Below are positions 10,750-23,600 of a stretch of 64,000 bases of DNA, piece after piece (positions within the stretch are counted from its first letter, which is position 1; each line of letters opens with the position of its first letter). Source of the DNA: Imbricaverruca yamaguchii (taxonomy: Eukaryota; Arthropoda; Thecostraca; Neoverrucidae); NCBI GenBank assembly GCA_034440575.1, contig JAOTOL010001064.1, positions 1 through 64,000 on the forward strand, given 5' to 3'. The notes below the pieces were generated by a model. That model was not told the origin of the DNA. It saw only the letters and a program-made list of their open reading frames with translations, and made no database searches. The position numbers and the translations under genes were made by a program.

Positions 10750-11694
10750 CCTACCTAGCACCATTCACCTGATATTGTATAACACATTCCTCAATAATTG
10801 CAAGCTCTTCCAATCACTCCCTAGTGTGCTGCCATAGCCAATCTCATCAGCATCACATCCCGAAGGAAGGTGCTGAATCCACTAATAGGCCTTTTGAACA
10901 GGCATGGTTGGAGTTTGAAAATAATTATTGGTAGTACATCCGATCCGTTTGTGTGCTATGTCGGATCATGTCAATATTGGATGGAGAGGCAAGGGTGTGT
11001 AGTGTGGTTCGTTGAAAGTTTTTTTTTGAATTTTGGAGGTGGTATACGTTGGGACGATGAGAGTTAAAAAAAAATTATTATTCAAGTACATTGCATCTTC
11101 TTTTTTACAGACTTAACCTGGATGGTCCATGTGGCTGTTATTCAGTGTGAACACTTTATATCTTTGTGACTTTAACATGCTGCGTCTGGGACCCTGCCGT
11201 CCCTCAGAGCTTCCCTGGGTGGTGTATCCCGAGTACAGCCGGTCAGCACGACACAATGTACTGTTACTGGTATTAAGGTGGACCAACTACCTGTACTGGG
11301 GCACTCACGTCACGTCATCCTGACAATGTAGCCATGTAACCAGCGGATGCATATAGGCCACTTCAGGCTTCGGTACAAAAAGTGCAGCAACAAGTATTTT
11401 TTAGATCATAATTTGCGTCAATTTTGAAAGAAGTGGTGCATTTTGGAAGTCAGGCAGCGCAAATATTGTGAAATTTTAAGCTTAGGGAATATGCCTAACT
11501 CCGAGTGACTAAAATAGGGCATGGCATGGCATGAGCTAGCAACATGCGAACGAATCAAAGCCAGGCCTGGCATGACCGCCTGTGTCGGCCATGCCAACTT
11601 TTCTATGGCATGGATCTGGGACATTTGATATTCAATGGGGAGAAATGAATTAAGTAGCAAGAGGTACAATATTTGCTGTGATAATTTCAAGATA
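10750..11694. other. No gene recognised
   Basis: AT-rich sequence with only short frames. The phrase CTTTTGAACAGGCATGG near 10890 resembles CTTTTAAACAGGCATGG near 7289, at the end of a CR1-like piece, so a decayed LINE 3' end may be present. Confidence 0.35.
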
Positions 11695-12290
11695 CCTTTA
11701 AACAGATAATCGACACAATTCAGCTAGGAACAGTGCAAGTAGAATGCTAGATGTCATAAATTCGTGTCAAAGAGATGAGGAAGGAAGTTTGATGGAAAAA
11801 AGTGCATAGTTTACGTGACCCCACTTGGAATACTGCGTGCATACATGGAGCCCATACTCAGAAAGAGCTGTTGGTATGCTAGAAATTGTGCAGCGCAAAG
11901 CTGTTGGTCATTTCGGTGGACGATATAACATGGACTATGGAGTGGCTTATGTCATTATATTAACTACTCATGTATCCGAGTTTAATGGCTGGTGCGATTG
12001 AAGTGCCTAAAATGGTAAAAGTGTTAGATAATTACCGTGTGAATGATACTTTTCTATTCAGGGTCATAGAGACATAAAGTGTTTCAACGTAATAGGAGCC
12101 ACAGAGCCACAGGGTCCATCTGGGCTAAGTCTGTAAATGCAAGATAATATGAGCCTCAACAAATGGATACTCAACATCCCGCATCCTAAAGTCTAAAGAA
12201 GCTATCTACCAACACTATGCTTCTCCACGAATACAAGCCATCCATCTCAGTATATCCAGCCCTATTAAGTCGATTTCGCACAACGTGAGT
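11695..12290 (+). pseudogene. CR1-like LINE fragment (RT C-terminus and 3' UTR)
   Basis: Degraded plus-strand text matches the copy at 3.55 kb: a LEYCVHTWSPY-type motif near 11830, VQRKAV.. near 11890, then KMVKVLDNYRVNDTFLFRV near 12010-12070. The following 3' UTR (CATCCTAAAG..AAGC.ATCTACCAAC..ATCCAGCCCTATT, 12180-12270) is shared with 13375-13450. Multiple stops and frameshifts are present. Confidence 0.6.
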
Positions 12291-12324
12291 GGTTCGAGTG
12301 ACCGACACCCCCCAATCAGTGCCA

Positions 12325-12360
12325 TATCCCGTACCATATCCCGTACCATATCCCGGTTCC
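12325..12360. repeat. Short tandem repeat GTACCATATCCC
   Basis: About three consecutive units of the 12-mer GTACCATATCCC. It is isolated and lies between two CR1-like fragments. Confidence 0.8.
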
Positions 12361-12379
12361 AATATATCTATCTACATAA

Positions 12380-13020
12380 ACTTTTCAAGCGGCATTCGCT
12401 GAATGTTGCATGTAATACTCTTACACCTTGATTTGCTTAACCTGAAATGATGACCAATATGTGACACTCTAAATAGAAGGGTATTTTTCAGATCGACGTG
12501 ATCTAACCCTGTTTATACATTTTCATCGCATCTCCGCTTAATATCCTGTACTTGGGTGAGTACATATCCAATACCATCAGACTTTCTCCATATTCTATGG
12601 TTCCTAGTCCACTAATGGGCGGCTTTGCGCTGCATTCTTTCTAGCATAAATAAATAAATAAATATATATATATACATATCTTTCTAAATAAATGTTTTAA
12701 GCCGGTACGAAATATTCCAAGTGGGGCTGCACATAGGCTAAGATTTGCATGACTTCTTTGCTATTATACCTCACCCCTATTCATGACTCCCAGTATTCTG
12801 ATTGTCTGGTTCGTAGCTGAGGTGCACTGCTTTCCTGCGTTTAGGTCATTTGAAATGAAGCATATTCTCTCTTCAATAACATCCAGTTCCCTGCCTGCCA
12901 TTGTATATCCGAATGTCTCAACTTCAGGCCCCAGATGCATAACGTCACACTTTTCATAGTTGAAGGACATTTGCCATTGCTGGGCCCACTTTCTAGGGCC
13001 TCCAACCCTAGTTGAATATC
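12380..13020 (-). pseudogene. CR1-like LINE fragment, minus strand (RT palm end to thumb)
   Basis: From 12970 downward the minus strand reads MSFNYEKCDVMHLGPEVETF, the 'FNxxKCxVMHxG' block that follows YADD in CR1/L2 RTs. It then reads FISNDLNAGKQCTSATNQTI and ILGVMNR, an interrupted MLERMQRKAAH near 12650 and NTLLFRVSHIGHHF near 12470. An AT-rich microsatellite (12640-12680) interrupts it. It is inverted relative to the neighbouring fragments at 11.7 and 13.1 kb. Confidence 0.7.
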
Positions 13021-13109
13021 ACTAGATTATACTAATGTGCGATACACTGTTAGCCACTCGATGCACTTTTAGCCACACCTACCAGCTTGATGTCATCAGC
13101 AAATTTGAA

Positions 13110-13560
13110 CCCCCTATTCCTCATAGTATCACACAGCGGTAATCAATTCAGATTGGGCAAGCCAAGATACAAGGCAGTTGAGCACCAATATATTTTCAGT
13201 CAAAGATTGGTTGATGAATTAAGTAGGCTGTCTGCTGACGTAGTGGATAATTCCTCATTTAATGGATTTAAACATAGGGTTGAAAAGATCGTTTGTGTTA
13301 AAGTCGGAGAACCTTGTATTTGGACTCTAACTAACTTTCTAACCCGGTAAAACGACCCACCCCAACCATCACCACATCCTAAAGAAACCATCCACCAACA
13401 TCCCACAGCCTATCAATCCTTATCTACCTTAGCTATCCAGCCCTATTCCCCTGATCCCTGATACATGTGGATTGAGTGCCCTACCAACAACTTTCAAACT
13501 GCACCCATGCCCGGTTAAAGGGCTCTGTGGCGCATACGCTCACCTAGTACAATTCGCACC
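13110..13560 (+). pseudogene. CR1-like LINE C-terminal tail and 3' UTR
   Basis: The frame contains FSQRLVDELSRLSADVVDNS followed by SFNGFKHRVEKI, a version of the C-terminal 'FSxRVVDxWNxLPxxVVxxxSxxxFKxxLD' tail of non-LTR RT proteins. The downstream 3' UTR shares CATCCTAAAGAAACCATCCA-type text with 12170-12270. Confidence 0.65.
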
Positions 13561-13589
13561 CCGTCCACCTGAAATCAGAACTCAGTTTC

Positions 13590-13770
13590 CACCCTACATT
13601 TCATTTCATTTCATTAAAATGCATTTCAATGAGGAATTCCTCACAACATCAGCGGGCAGCCTATTCCACTGATCAACAACCCATCGACTGAAGACCTGTT
13701 GTCGCTTAATTGCTTGAAGTGCTCCTCTTTGTCCACCTCCAGGTTTGAGCTCCGAGACTGACGAGGGGAT
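13590..13770 (-). pseudogene. CR1-like LINE C-terminal tail, minus strand
   Basis: The minus strand reads FSRWVVDQWNRLPADVVRNS near 13620-13690, the same C-terminal block as the plus-strand piece just upstream, giving a tail-to-tail pair. A short (CATTT)n run at 13595-13616 sits at the junction and may be a 3' tail. Confidence 0.6.
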
Positions 13771-16700
13771 GTCTTCACCACGCGAGAAGAGTGTACGACT
13801 CTGTAACACGCACAACCCTGCACCACAGCGGCTGAACGACACACAGACATACCTAGAGCTCACACACAACGCAACTCGCTGACCCCCCCCCTCCTCTTCC
13901 ACACAGAACAATACCGACACCAACGTGAGCTTGGCTGTCATTGTCTTACCACTTAGGATGGTAAAGAGTAAAAAAATTGACCTTAGGCTAGATGTATGCA
14001 TTCGTTCTCCTTGCCTGAACAGGCAACAGGCCTTGCTTGTTTGACGGGAACTCTTGTGGAGGTTCTACTGGGATTCTGTCTGGCCCTGGCGCCAGAAAGC
14101 CCGCCACCCTCCGCCGGACTCCCCCTGCCGGCATAACGGACCCGACTCCTTTGTTCAAGGAGCGTACAGTGTTTTCGCTCACATTTATTGGGGGATTAGC
14201 ACTTGGGTGTCAGGTTCACCGCCCAAAGTGGTTGGATGTCGCTGGCGCTGGTAATTATATGTGGCCATGGCTAACGGGCGCCGACTTCCGGATGTGTCGC
14301 CTTTTACCAAAATTGCCATTACTTCCGCCAGCATCTTTGTCCTCTATCCTCATATTCATAGCAACCAAACAAGAGTGTCACTAAAAAAGGATTGCACGTA
14401 CAACTATAATTTGATTTCTAACCACAAAGCCCACCTGGCTAGGAGGTGGGATAGCATTCAACACCTAATTCATTGCTTCCCAGAAGTACCCCAGGAACTA
14501 CTTGTTGCAGCCACGTGAGGAGTAATTGTGGCGCCTTCTACGAAGCTTAAGCTATTCTTTCATTCTCTAGAATGCGTATGTTTATCGGGTATGTTTATCA
14601 TGCAAGCATTCGTCTACTTCTACAGTCTTGGGAATTACTGACCAGAGCTACGCAGATGTCGTTATGATTCTCATTTTAAAGTTAAACTTCGCAATGATGC
14701 AGTAAAGCGTTGTTGAAAGGCATCAGGTGAAATTTCGAACTTACTGATTGTCGAGCCTGCACATCACTTCTCCCCGGAACTTGCATTATTCCGGATGCTT
14801 TTCAAGAAATTTGCCGATATTGCTTTGCGTTGTCTAGTAAAAATATGGGACGGCTTTATTCGATGCAACATATACAAAAGCTCGCCCAATTTTGAGTGTT
14901 TGGACGCGTCACCAATTTTCAGAAACGTGACATCACCGAGATCAATGTGTGCATGAATGAAATCAGGGATTGGCCATCGTATGTTGTCCTTCCGGACAGG
15001 TACATATTCATGGTACACAGCTATTTGCCGAAGCGACAAAAAAAAATCGACTTACCATGGATCCCTTATTACAGTCGCACCGTAAGTTTTCTTCTTGACA
15101 GAACACATAGGAGTATAGGATGGACAGAAAAGGCCACCATGTTTTAGAGCTGTAGGGTTAGCTGGCCAGAAACGAAACACGAAACCCTAATGGAGAGGTA
15201 CAGCAGTGGAGCCTATCATCAACGTGGTTTTGCTGGAAATCTTACACTGCGAAAGAGCTGAGCATCTTCCTTGCGAATATTTTGGAATGGTTTAACATCA
15301 AAGTTTGAAGATTCGGAGTTAGATACAAGGTGCAATGGCACAATATATTATATTCACCGGAAAAACGTATGACATCGTGGGTCATTTCACTTTGTATCTG
15401 ACCTGTCTGGTGAACAGCAACCGGTTCGGAGTTACTTGACACAAAACTTCCAGGTCGTGCCAGACGCTTAAGCAACTGGCCGATTGATCGTGTCTGGGAA
15501 GCGTTGCGTGACGGTGCCCCCCCCCCCAATTTCTGGAAAGTGGATAGTGTTCTGCCATTTTAAAGGTATCTAGAATGTATCCAAACACCGAACCTATGGG
15601 CCTTGTTACACTCATGGACTCAAAGTCCGTTATTGCCTGAACTGATGTACAAATGCTGGATCCTGGATTTCCTGGATCCTGCTGCATTAGGGTACCTGTT
15701 GCATAGTTCATGCCTGGATATATAGGTCAGTTTGATATATATCCTACAGCAAACTGGAAAGTCGTGCCGTATCCGTAATTGAGATGCTGATTTTGTCATG
15801 ACGTGAACAAACAAACTGAAAGCAAATCTACTAAGGTATATTCTGGAGAAAAAACATATAAGCGCCTCAATTCGACCTGATCGATCTGAACTGACCTGCC
15901 CTGATCTGGTTCATGACAGACCCAGCAGACCGTCAACCATATGAAGCCTTTGACGACGTTTTGCTATGTGTGAAATCGTACGTCTTTTCACGTCTCTTTG
16001 CATGCTTCTTTTGACCAGCTTCATTTCAATGTTCACTCATTTAAATTTTTATCTTCCTCTCCGTCCCTGCAGTATGGGAGCGTCAGATTTTTATATCTTC
16101 CCCTACGCCCCTGCAGTACAGGAACGTTGCAACTTTTCTCTTCCTCTCCGTCCTTGCAGTATGAGAGCACAATTTTTCCCTTCCCCTCCGTGATCCTGTG
16201 CTTCGGACAGCCCCTGCACTGGTAGAATCTGTGCAAGGAAGCATATGCGTTTTAATTGTGTCTAGAAACCACAACGTTTAGGGCACAATGGCCAAAGAGC
16301 AGTTTGGAAGGACTTTCTAGGCTATGGGATGAAGAAAAAGCTGGTGTATAAAACCGTGTTATTACCAGTTTGGCTTCATAGGGCTGTGCTTCACATATCG
16401 TTCCATACCTCTGTAGGAAGCCATGCGATTGGTTCTCCAATTCCGTTATAGCATCGCATCGGATCAGAATATAATTATCCTTCACTGGTTATTTGTGAAC
16501 GAAGCAGGTTACATGGATGGCATTACTCTGTTAACGTTCGGAACAGGACTATTTTTCATGGCGAATGCAGCCTACATAACTTTACCTAAATATACGAATA
16601 CTGCGGCTTGGGAAAGCCTATAACTATTTTGGACTGTTCGACTTGACCGGGATGAACTGATTATTGCAGAGTAACGCTAATAAGACTCTTGTAGGCCACC

Positions 16701-17085
16701 GAATGCACAGTGTACTTCTACAGTGATGGACATTTTGAAGTAGACCAATGTTAGTTCCAGCAAATAAAGTAAATGTTTTTTGGTGTTCCATGCCTCCCAA
16801 AGTAAAACGAAGCTGAGTGGCACTGGACAATTATTTTCTTTGCGAATCTATGAGCTAAATAACTGGTGACACATTGCGGCTATGCTTATGATGGAACACC
16901 GGCCATGCACCTTGAATACATCTCGGAAATTGGTGTGAAGAGAAACATTGGAACCACTGTCATTCAGTCATGCGCATCTTGCAGGTGGAATGCTTAAATT
17001 CGCACCACCTGCTGGAGGCTGAGCGACAGTTAAGCCGAATGGAAAATGTAGCTTCACACTGGCGCCCCAGTTGGTTCGGTTAGGA
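13771..17085. other. About 3.3 kb with no recognised gene
   Basis: Only short frames are seen, on both strands. Around 14040-14200 a moderately GC-rich patch gives open frames of 60-115 codons on both strands with no recognisable domain. The only clear structure is the short tandem repeat at 16045-16195, listed separately. Confidence 0.35.
16045..16195. repeat. Degenerate tandem repeat, about 50-60 bp, three units
   Basis: Three units share CCTCTCCGTCCCTGCAGTAT with variations (CCTACGCCCCTGCAGTAC, CCTCTCCGTCCTTGCAGTAT), each followed by a T-rich stretch. Confidence 0.7.
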
Positions 17086-17209
17086 AATCTTAACCACCCT
17101 CTTCGCCCCCTTCCGGACTCACGCAACCCCCGCCGACCAGCGCGGCTTTCACGCGTCCCGCCGCGAGCGACTGCCGGCGCCCCGCCCTCCCGAGCCTCCT
17201 CCAATCAGG

Positions 17210-17290
17210 TGGTCTCGGTGCCGGCGCACCGCCCGCACAGCTGATCGCCCGGTCAGTGTGCTTGTGGACGCAAGCGCAGGCGGTTGGTGC
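17210..17290 (+). promoter_or_regulatory. Predicted core promoter (Inr + DPE) of the kinase gene
   Basis: In the abrupt CpG-rich region starting near 17090, GGTCAGTGT contains the arthropod initiator TCAGT with A(+1) at 17255. Exactly at +28 to +32 (17282-17286) stands GGTTG, which fits the DPE consensus RGWYV. No TATA box is seen 25-35 bp upstream. This would give a 5' UTR of about 174 nt before the ATG at 17429. What is seen is the motifs and their spacing; promoter function is inferred. Confidence 0.45.
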
Positions 17291-17428
17291 GGCTACGGTG
17301 CGGAGACGGTCTGACGTCTGGCGACGGTGCAGCGCGAGCTTGTGCACGTGATCAGAGTGACAGTGAGTCGGCACTGCGTCTATCGGTGTGTGTTGAGGAA
17401 GACCGGCACGGCACTCACTCTCGACGAG

Positions 17429-17639
17429 ATGAAGCGCCAGGTGTACAAGTGCAGTCAGGACGTTTCGCCTGTCACGACCTGCTGGGGCGAACCGGTCAGC
17501 AGCACGACCAGCTGTGGCAAGCCGGACAGCAGCACGCCCACGGACAAGGAGAGCGGCTTCGAGTCCGGTCTCCAGTCCAGTCTCAGCGCCTGCTCCACGT
17601 TCGAACCTGGCCAGCAGCGCCTCCACGGACATCAGCTAG
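17429..17639 (+). CDS. Kinase exon 1 (start codon, N-terminal extension, residues 1-70)
   Basis: The first ATG of the open frame (G at -3) opens a 70-codon Ser/Thr-rich segment beginning [14 protein letters not shown] and containing [19 protein letters not shown], ending at a CTAG|GTAAGC donor. It leaves one base (G), which together with the AG that opens exon 2 makes a Glu codon, so phases agree. It lies directly downstream of the predicted Inr/DPE promoter in a CpG-rich block. No domain is recognised. An intervening or alternative first exon within the 6.4-kb intron is possible. Confidence 0.6.
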
Positions 17640-20600
17640 GTAAGCTAAACAGTCAACGCTATTACAGTTCGATCGTCGCGACACCAGGTAGGCGGAAACT
17701 GTCGCACAGCTGGTGACGCCGGGCAGTGCATGCTAGTTTTAGGGCTTTAGGGAGCATCGGCTACATTGATCATGTAGCGCCCAAACGGGCAGTGCATATC
17801 TCTGGTCAGCCCAACAACCGTTTGCTTTCGGCATGTTTTTTTTCGGCTTCCGAAAGCTGTTGTCGAATGTTGGCCGGTCGAACGCCTGGATTCGGACCGT
17901 CTCCTCTGCTCCTGCGCCTTGTGTCGCGCTTATATTATTATATTATATCTAATATTATGATTGTACTTGTGTCGATGCTGGCGGGTTATCGCGGTGGTTC
18001 CCATTGACAAAATTGAGTTGAGTTAAATTGAGTTAAATGCAAAGCAGATGACGCCGGCTATGCTCTAGTGTCGTGCGTGAAATTGCCATGTTGCGTCAGC
18101 CGTAATTCAGATGCAGATCCACGAGGCAGGGAGACATTGTGAGGTAGGGAACCACTGAGTTAGTTCGTTCGGATCTAAGACTTGTTCGATGGGAAGCAGA
18201 CATTCGACGGTAAGATCTGACGGACGGCGTGTACATCGGTGTGGACTTTGGAGGCGGCCTTTGAAGCCGGCGTCGCGGCGGGTGGTGCCGGAGCCGCAGA
18301 GGGTTGTGTTGGTGCTGACGCCACACCCGTCACCTAACGGGTGATCGGGGCTGGAGACGGCACGCCACCGCACTACAGTTAGCTGCGCCCGCAGAAAGTG
18401 GGACACGCCGCGATGCTGTCACGGGCGCAGGCGGCAGCGTCTTCCTTTCGTTCGTGCTGCACTGTCGCCGCTCGTCATCACCCGGCGGACCTGGCTCTAT
18501 GTTCTGACCATGCTGCCCCCAGCGGACCTCGCTCTATGTTCTGACCATGCTGCCCCCAGCGGACCTCGCTCTATGTTCTGACCCTGTTGTCACCTCCCAG
18601 CGGACCTCGCTCTATGTTCTGCCCCTACTTCCACCTCCCAGTGGACTTATTTTCGTTATATGATTCTGCCCGTGCTGCCACCTACCGGTGGTTTGTTCAG
18701 TTATTTTTCGTTCTATGGTTGTGCTCGTGCTGCCACCTCCCGGTAGTCTGCCCAGTGATTTTCGCTCTACGGTTGTGCCCATACTGCCATCTCCCGGTGG
18801 TCTGTTCAGTTATTTTCGTTATATGGTTCTGCCCGTGCTGCCACCTACCGGTGGTTTGCTCAGTTATTTTCGTTCTATGGTTGTGCTCATGCTGCCACCT
18901 CCCGGTAGTCTGCCCAGTTATTTTCGCTCTATGGTTGTGGCCGTGCTGCCATCTACCGGTGGTCTGCTCAGTTATTTTCGGTCTGATTTGCCCGTGCTGC
19001 CGCCTGCCGGTGGTTTGTTCAGTTATTTTCGTTCCATTAAAACCCTGAAGTTATTCGCGCTCCTTGCCGGAAGTGCTTCCGCTTCCGACCGCAGGCGGGC
19101 CTTCAGCAGCCGAAGACGAAGGCCGTGGTCTTCAGATGACTTTTCAGTTCAGTCGAGTCTTGGACTGACTTTCTTTTATCGAGTCTTTCTTTTATCCTTT
19201 ATATCCACTCGCCGCCTTCCGTCTGTAGTGCTCGTTTATGCGATTTATAGTCCTACCTTTCGGTATGTGAAAAAAATATCCATCTCCATTGCTGCATAGC
19301 TGCGACTAGTAGAATACCCACAAAACTGTTGTTCCTCATCAAACTGCTTCAGTTCTTGCTTTGCTTTCTCAGGCTTCCTCTCGGGCGATGAAGTAGATTC
19401 CCCGTAGGCACTTCCGCGTGTAATGCGCCTCGATTTCCGACTAGTGACCATTCGCACGCCGTGAGACGGTAGCCCTACTTTGTCGATTACCACCCACCGA
19501 ACTTGTTGGTTTTTTAGATGGGCGTTAGTAACGGGTTCATGTACATGGACGTGATCAGGGAGTGGTCCCACATACCCACCTCCCTGGAATATCCGGCTTT
19601 CGTCATGTTGGAGCATCAGACAAGCTGAACAATATGTTCGTAAGTTTTCACGATCGCATGGCTGTCTGGGGTTGTCGCTCGGGTGGGGTAATCGTGAGAC
19701 ACACATGCGTGCCGTCTCACTGGTCCGCTCCCTCCCAGCACATTTGGAAACCGGACGTTCCGGTGGCGGAATTTCCTGATAATTGTTGTCGGCAACTGTT
19801 TGTGCGGCGGTCCGAGTCGGGACTGCTGAAGGGCGGCCGACTCCGCTCAAGTTCCCAAACACCACCGCCGGTGCCATCTATTGGCACAGTCGTGCAACGT
19901 GCCTCTGACAGTCGGAAAACCGACGGGGTGCTCCCGCAGCGCTAATGCAACACCACCACTGCCATCTACTGGTGGAAATTCCTCAACAGTTTTCTGTGGT
20001 AGGCAGGGGTGTCCGGTAGGAACACTACTAACACCATCTACCAGGGAAAACCCCAACAACCGTCATAAAGCCATCAAGTTTACGGCTTAACAGCAACAAG
20101 CGCACGTCTGTCTCACGCCTGTAAAGGGTATCACGAAATGAGGAGAGAGAAAATAGATTAAATCCCCTCTAATTTGCTGGCAACGCTATGTCGATTATAT
20201 ATGCATATAATTATATAAACATATAAGCGTATATGTTTAGCGTGTGGCGAACGGGAGCCGAGAAATTATCGCCGGATTTTATCAGTGGTGTAAACCCAGC
20301 CTTTGCAAATCTCATACTAAGCGGCCCACTGCAACCAATCGCACTCTCAATCGAGTTCCTCATGCGCACGTGTAGTGTCTTGATTAATTTGGTTCTCAAT
20401 TCAAGCATCTTTTGCTGTCGGCGAATGATAACCAACACCTAAAATGATAGCACGTGGGCGACAAAGTATAAACTAAGCGACAGGCATTTACATTTTACTT
20501 TTGGTTAAAAAAAAAGTTTATTGTCGTCATTCTGCACCCTCAAGTTGAATGGACTTGCGCTTTTTTGCAGTGAAAAGAGGGTGCCAGTAGCGAAATGTTA

Positions 20601-23600
20601 TTGTATCAACCATCCCGTGTATCAACTAGTTCAGGTCTCCCCTATTAATAATGGCAAGCATGCACCACCCATCACGCGCGACACACGGACATAGACGGTG
20701 CGGCCCAGGGCAACGCCCGGCTCCATGCGACTTAACTCTAAAACAATGGAGTGATGCTTAACAATGGAGTGATGCTCTCTTGTCCGTCAGAATGGGCACA
20801 TACCGGTTTGGAAATTCTTGCCCAATGTGCCGTTGATCGAGGCGGACGGCTTTCCACCCCGCCAAGCCTACTGTACCGCCACTGTAGGCTGGCAGGCGGT
20901 TCGCAGGCAGTAAAAGTTTTAATGAACTTGGGGTTGGAGTGGGGAGGGGCTCAGTATTGCCTAAGAAATTCATACAAAACCATTGGAGATGCTAGCTCGT
21001 AGGGTGCCATGCACTGCCACACGTTTTCCTGCCCAGAAATCTGTATATATTGGTTGGGATGCTTTTTGTTCGTACCACAGTCCCTGGTACTGGTATCGTG
21101 GCCACCTACAGCTACTGTAACTGCTATTTCGGGTTGTACCTCTGGCAATTGCTGCACATAAGCGAGGCTTTGTCGGGAACAGCCGACCGATTATCTCCCA
21201 TTTTATGCACCGGGCGTTATACTATCGATCGTAAGATCGAGCCTTGGAAAACCACAGACGGCGGGATAACCGAGTCCATCCGCGACCAATCGTCGTGAGA
21301 GGTTGACGACGGTGACGGTGACGGTCTAGCAGTCAAATATGTCGTACAGACCTCGTCTTCAGTGTCAGGTCCCACAGAGTGGGTGCCACAGCCGGCGGGC
21401 GAAGCAGACCTAGTCAGGAGACTGGGGCGACCTCGTACACACAGAGGGTAATTGTTATTGTTTTATTGGTGCTCGAGAACAATGAGAGATAATCAGTGGG
21501 CTGTTCCCGACGGAGCCTTAGCTTCTGTGCAGTAATTGCCACTGGGCGACCCTCAATTCCAGTACTCAGCGGATTTGTATGAAAATAACGGACAACTCTT
21601 TGGTGATCACAGACAACTCATGCAGAAAGTTCATCCTCTTGTGTGAGGATAGGTCATTTTGGATGTTTGGAAGTGTGGTTGTCGGTGGCTTGTAGGGTCG
21701 GCGGGTCTGGTGAGCACACGTGACCGGTACACATTTCTGGTACCTGTGGCGGGTAATTCTGGCGGGTATATGTGACCGGCGTATCTGGCGGGTACACGTG
21801 ACCGGTGCACACCGCCATCCGGCTGGTACACATCCGGCATCCGTGCATCCGGCTGGCACATATCCGGTATCCGTTCATCCAGTTGGTACGCATCTCCGGT
21901 ATCTTCGGCGCGGGCACACGTGGCTCGGCCGATCGTCGGCGGCGGCGGCTGGCCAGCTGGCGGCGCCGCGTCTGCACGCGCAGATCGACGCGCCGTCAGC
22001 GATCGTCGGCAGTCGTCGGTCGTCAGGGCGAGGTCGACTGCGTACCGTTACCACCCACCTGTCGTCCCGGCCGCACCGTTACCGGCCTACCGCCGACGGT
22101 TGCTACGCGGCCGGCGTGCGCCAGGAACGGCGCCGAAGGCCGTCACGCATGGGCAGCAGAGGAAGAGGAGAGAGGGGAGAGGGAGCGCGCGGTGAACTGA
22201 GCGTACTGTTTTGCAATCGTGCCGAGCTTGTCGAGGGGGAGGGGGCATAACGTCACTAGCCGAGCAGACTAGCCTAGCCTTTGCAAGTCGCCTATAGATT
22301 CTGAGCGGTCCACTGCAACGAATCGCATCCTCAATCGAGTTGCTCATGATTTTCCCGGACACACCAGATGTGTAGATCGTGAAACTCCACGCTGGTGGCG
22401 TATTGGCTAAATTGGCTCTCAGTTCAAGCATCTTTTATTGTCGACGTGTGCATGTGGGGCATCCTGGCGATCCGCCGTTTTGCACGCCATGTGCGCTACG
22501 CACGGTTTGCGGTTGCATTTCGTGCAGCGCGTGCAGCGCGTGTCTGCGCGTTACGTGGAAGGCGCGCACCGGACTGGCGTGGCGCCGAGCTCTGAGCTCC
22601 GAGCGCCGCTCTGCGGCCACGATCCTGCCGGGCGTCATGCACTGCTTCGATCCCGCTGGCGGGGCATTGCACCCGGACCGGCGCGTGCTGTTGACCTCGT
22701 GCACGGGACAAGTGTCCGGCCGGACAGGTGTCCGCCGTTCACCGGCCGGACACGTGGCCGGCCGTCGGCGGCGATGCCGTCGAATCGGCGCGCCCCTGCA
22801 GCACGCTGCGCCGGCCGCGTCGCGCCAGACGAGCGCGAGCGACCGGCGGCCGGCCCTGGCCGCCGGCCGGCGACCGGACGCGGCGCCGGCCGACGCGGCG
22901 CACGTTGAACTCGCGGCCGGCTGCTGGCTGAGTGACCAACTCACCTGGCAGCCGCGCGGCGGCATAACGGCCCGCCGGCCGGCCACCCCTGCCGCCGCCC
23001 GGTCAAACGCCCCCGTGCAGTCAACGGCCGGCAAGGTCGAGTGCTCGCGCCGCCTGTCTTTGTGGCCGGACCGGAGGTGCCGGCCACAGGCTCGGGTGGG
23101 GCCGGCTGGGGTCGCGGCCTGGGCCACGCTGCACCAGCTCGTCACGTGACGTGCGAGCCCTGGCGGCCGCCACGCCTGGCAGTCAGCTGTTTGTTGAGCT
23201 GCTCGCGCTGCTAGTCACATGGGCGTGGACGCCGCACAGGCACCCCGTGGTGCTCGCTGCAGTTCGGCGCGCCAAGGTGGATGGGCGTGGTGGCGGGGCG
23301 AGAATGACCTGATATGTAATTACGTTGGTGCTAGCACCCGCCAGTGCAAGCGCTTTAATGTAATGGAGTCGTCAGTCGAAGTATTTTCTAAGGTTCTCGG
23401 CTAGATTGAGACGTGTCCCACTTATTTTATCATCATTATGCATGTACAGTACTCATAATGCATATAGGCAGTCTCCATTTTATGGTCTTTCAGACAATGT
23501 ATCAACATCAGAAGCTTACATAGACAATCAATGAGTTGAGTGATAATGAAGACACAAACATGGGTACCGCAGTCAATAAAAGGTCATTGAAACGATCCGT

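Noticed and set aside
17090..17632. 180-codon minus-strand frame across the kinase promoter and exon 1
   Set aside because: It is antisense in CpG-rich DNA; the plus-strand exon has a donor and a phase match to exon 2.
22379..23149. 256- and 236-codon open frames on opposite strands
   Set aside because: Overlapping frames on both strands with Arg/Ala/Pro-rich text are expected in very GC-rich DNA, where stop codons are rare; no domain seen.
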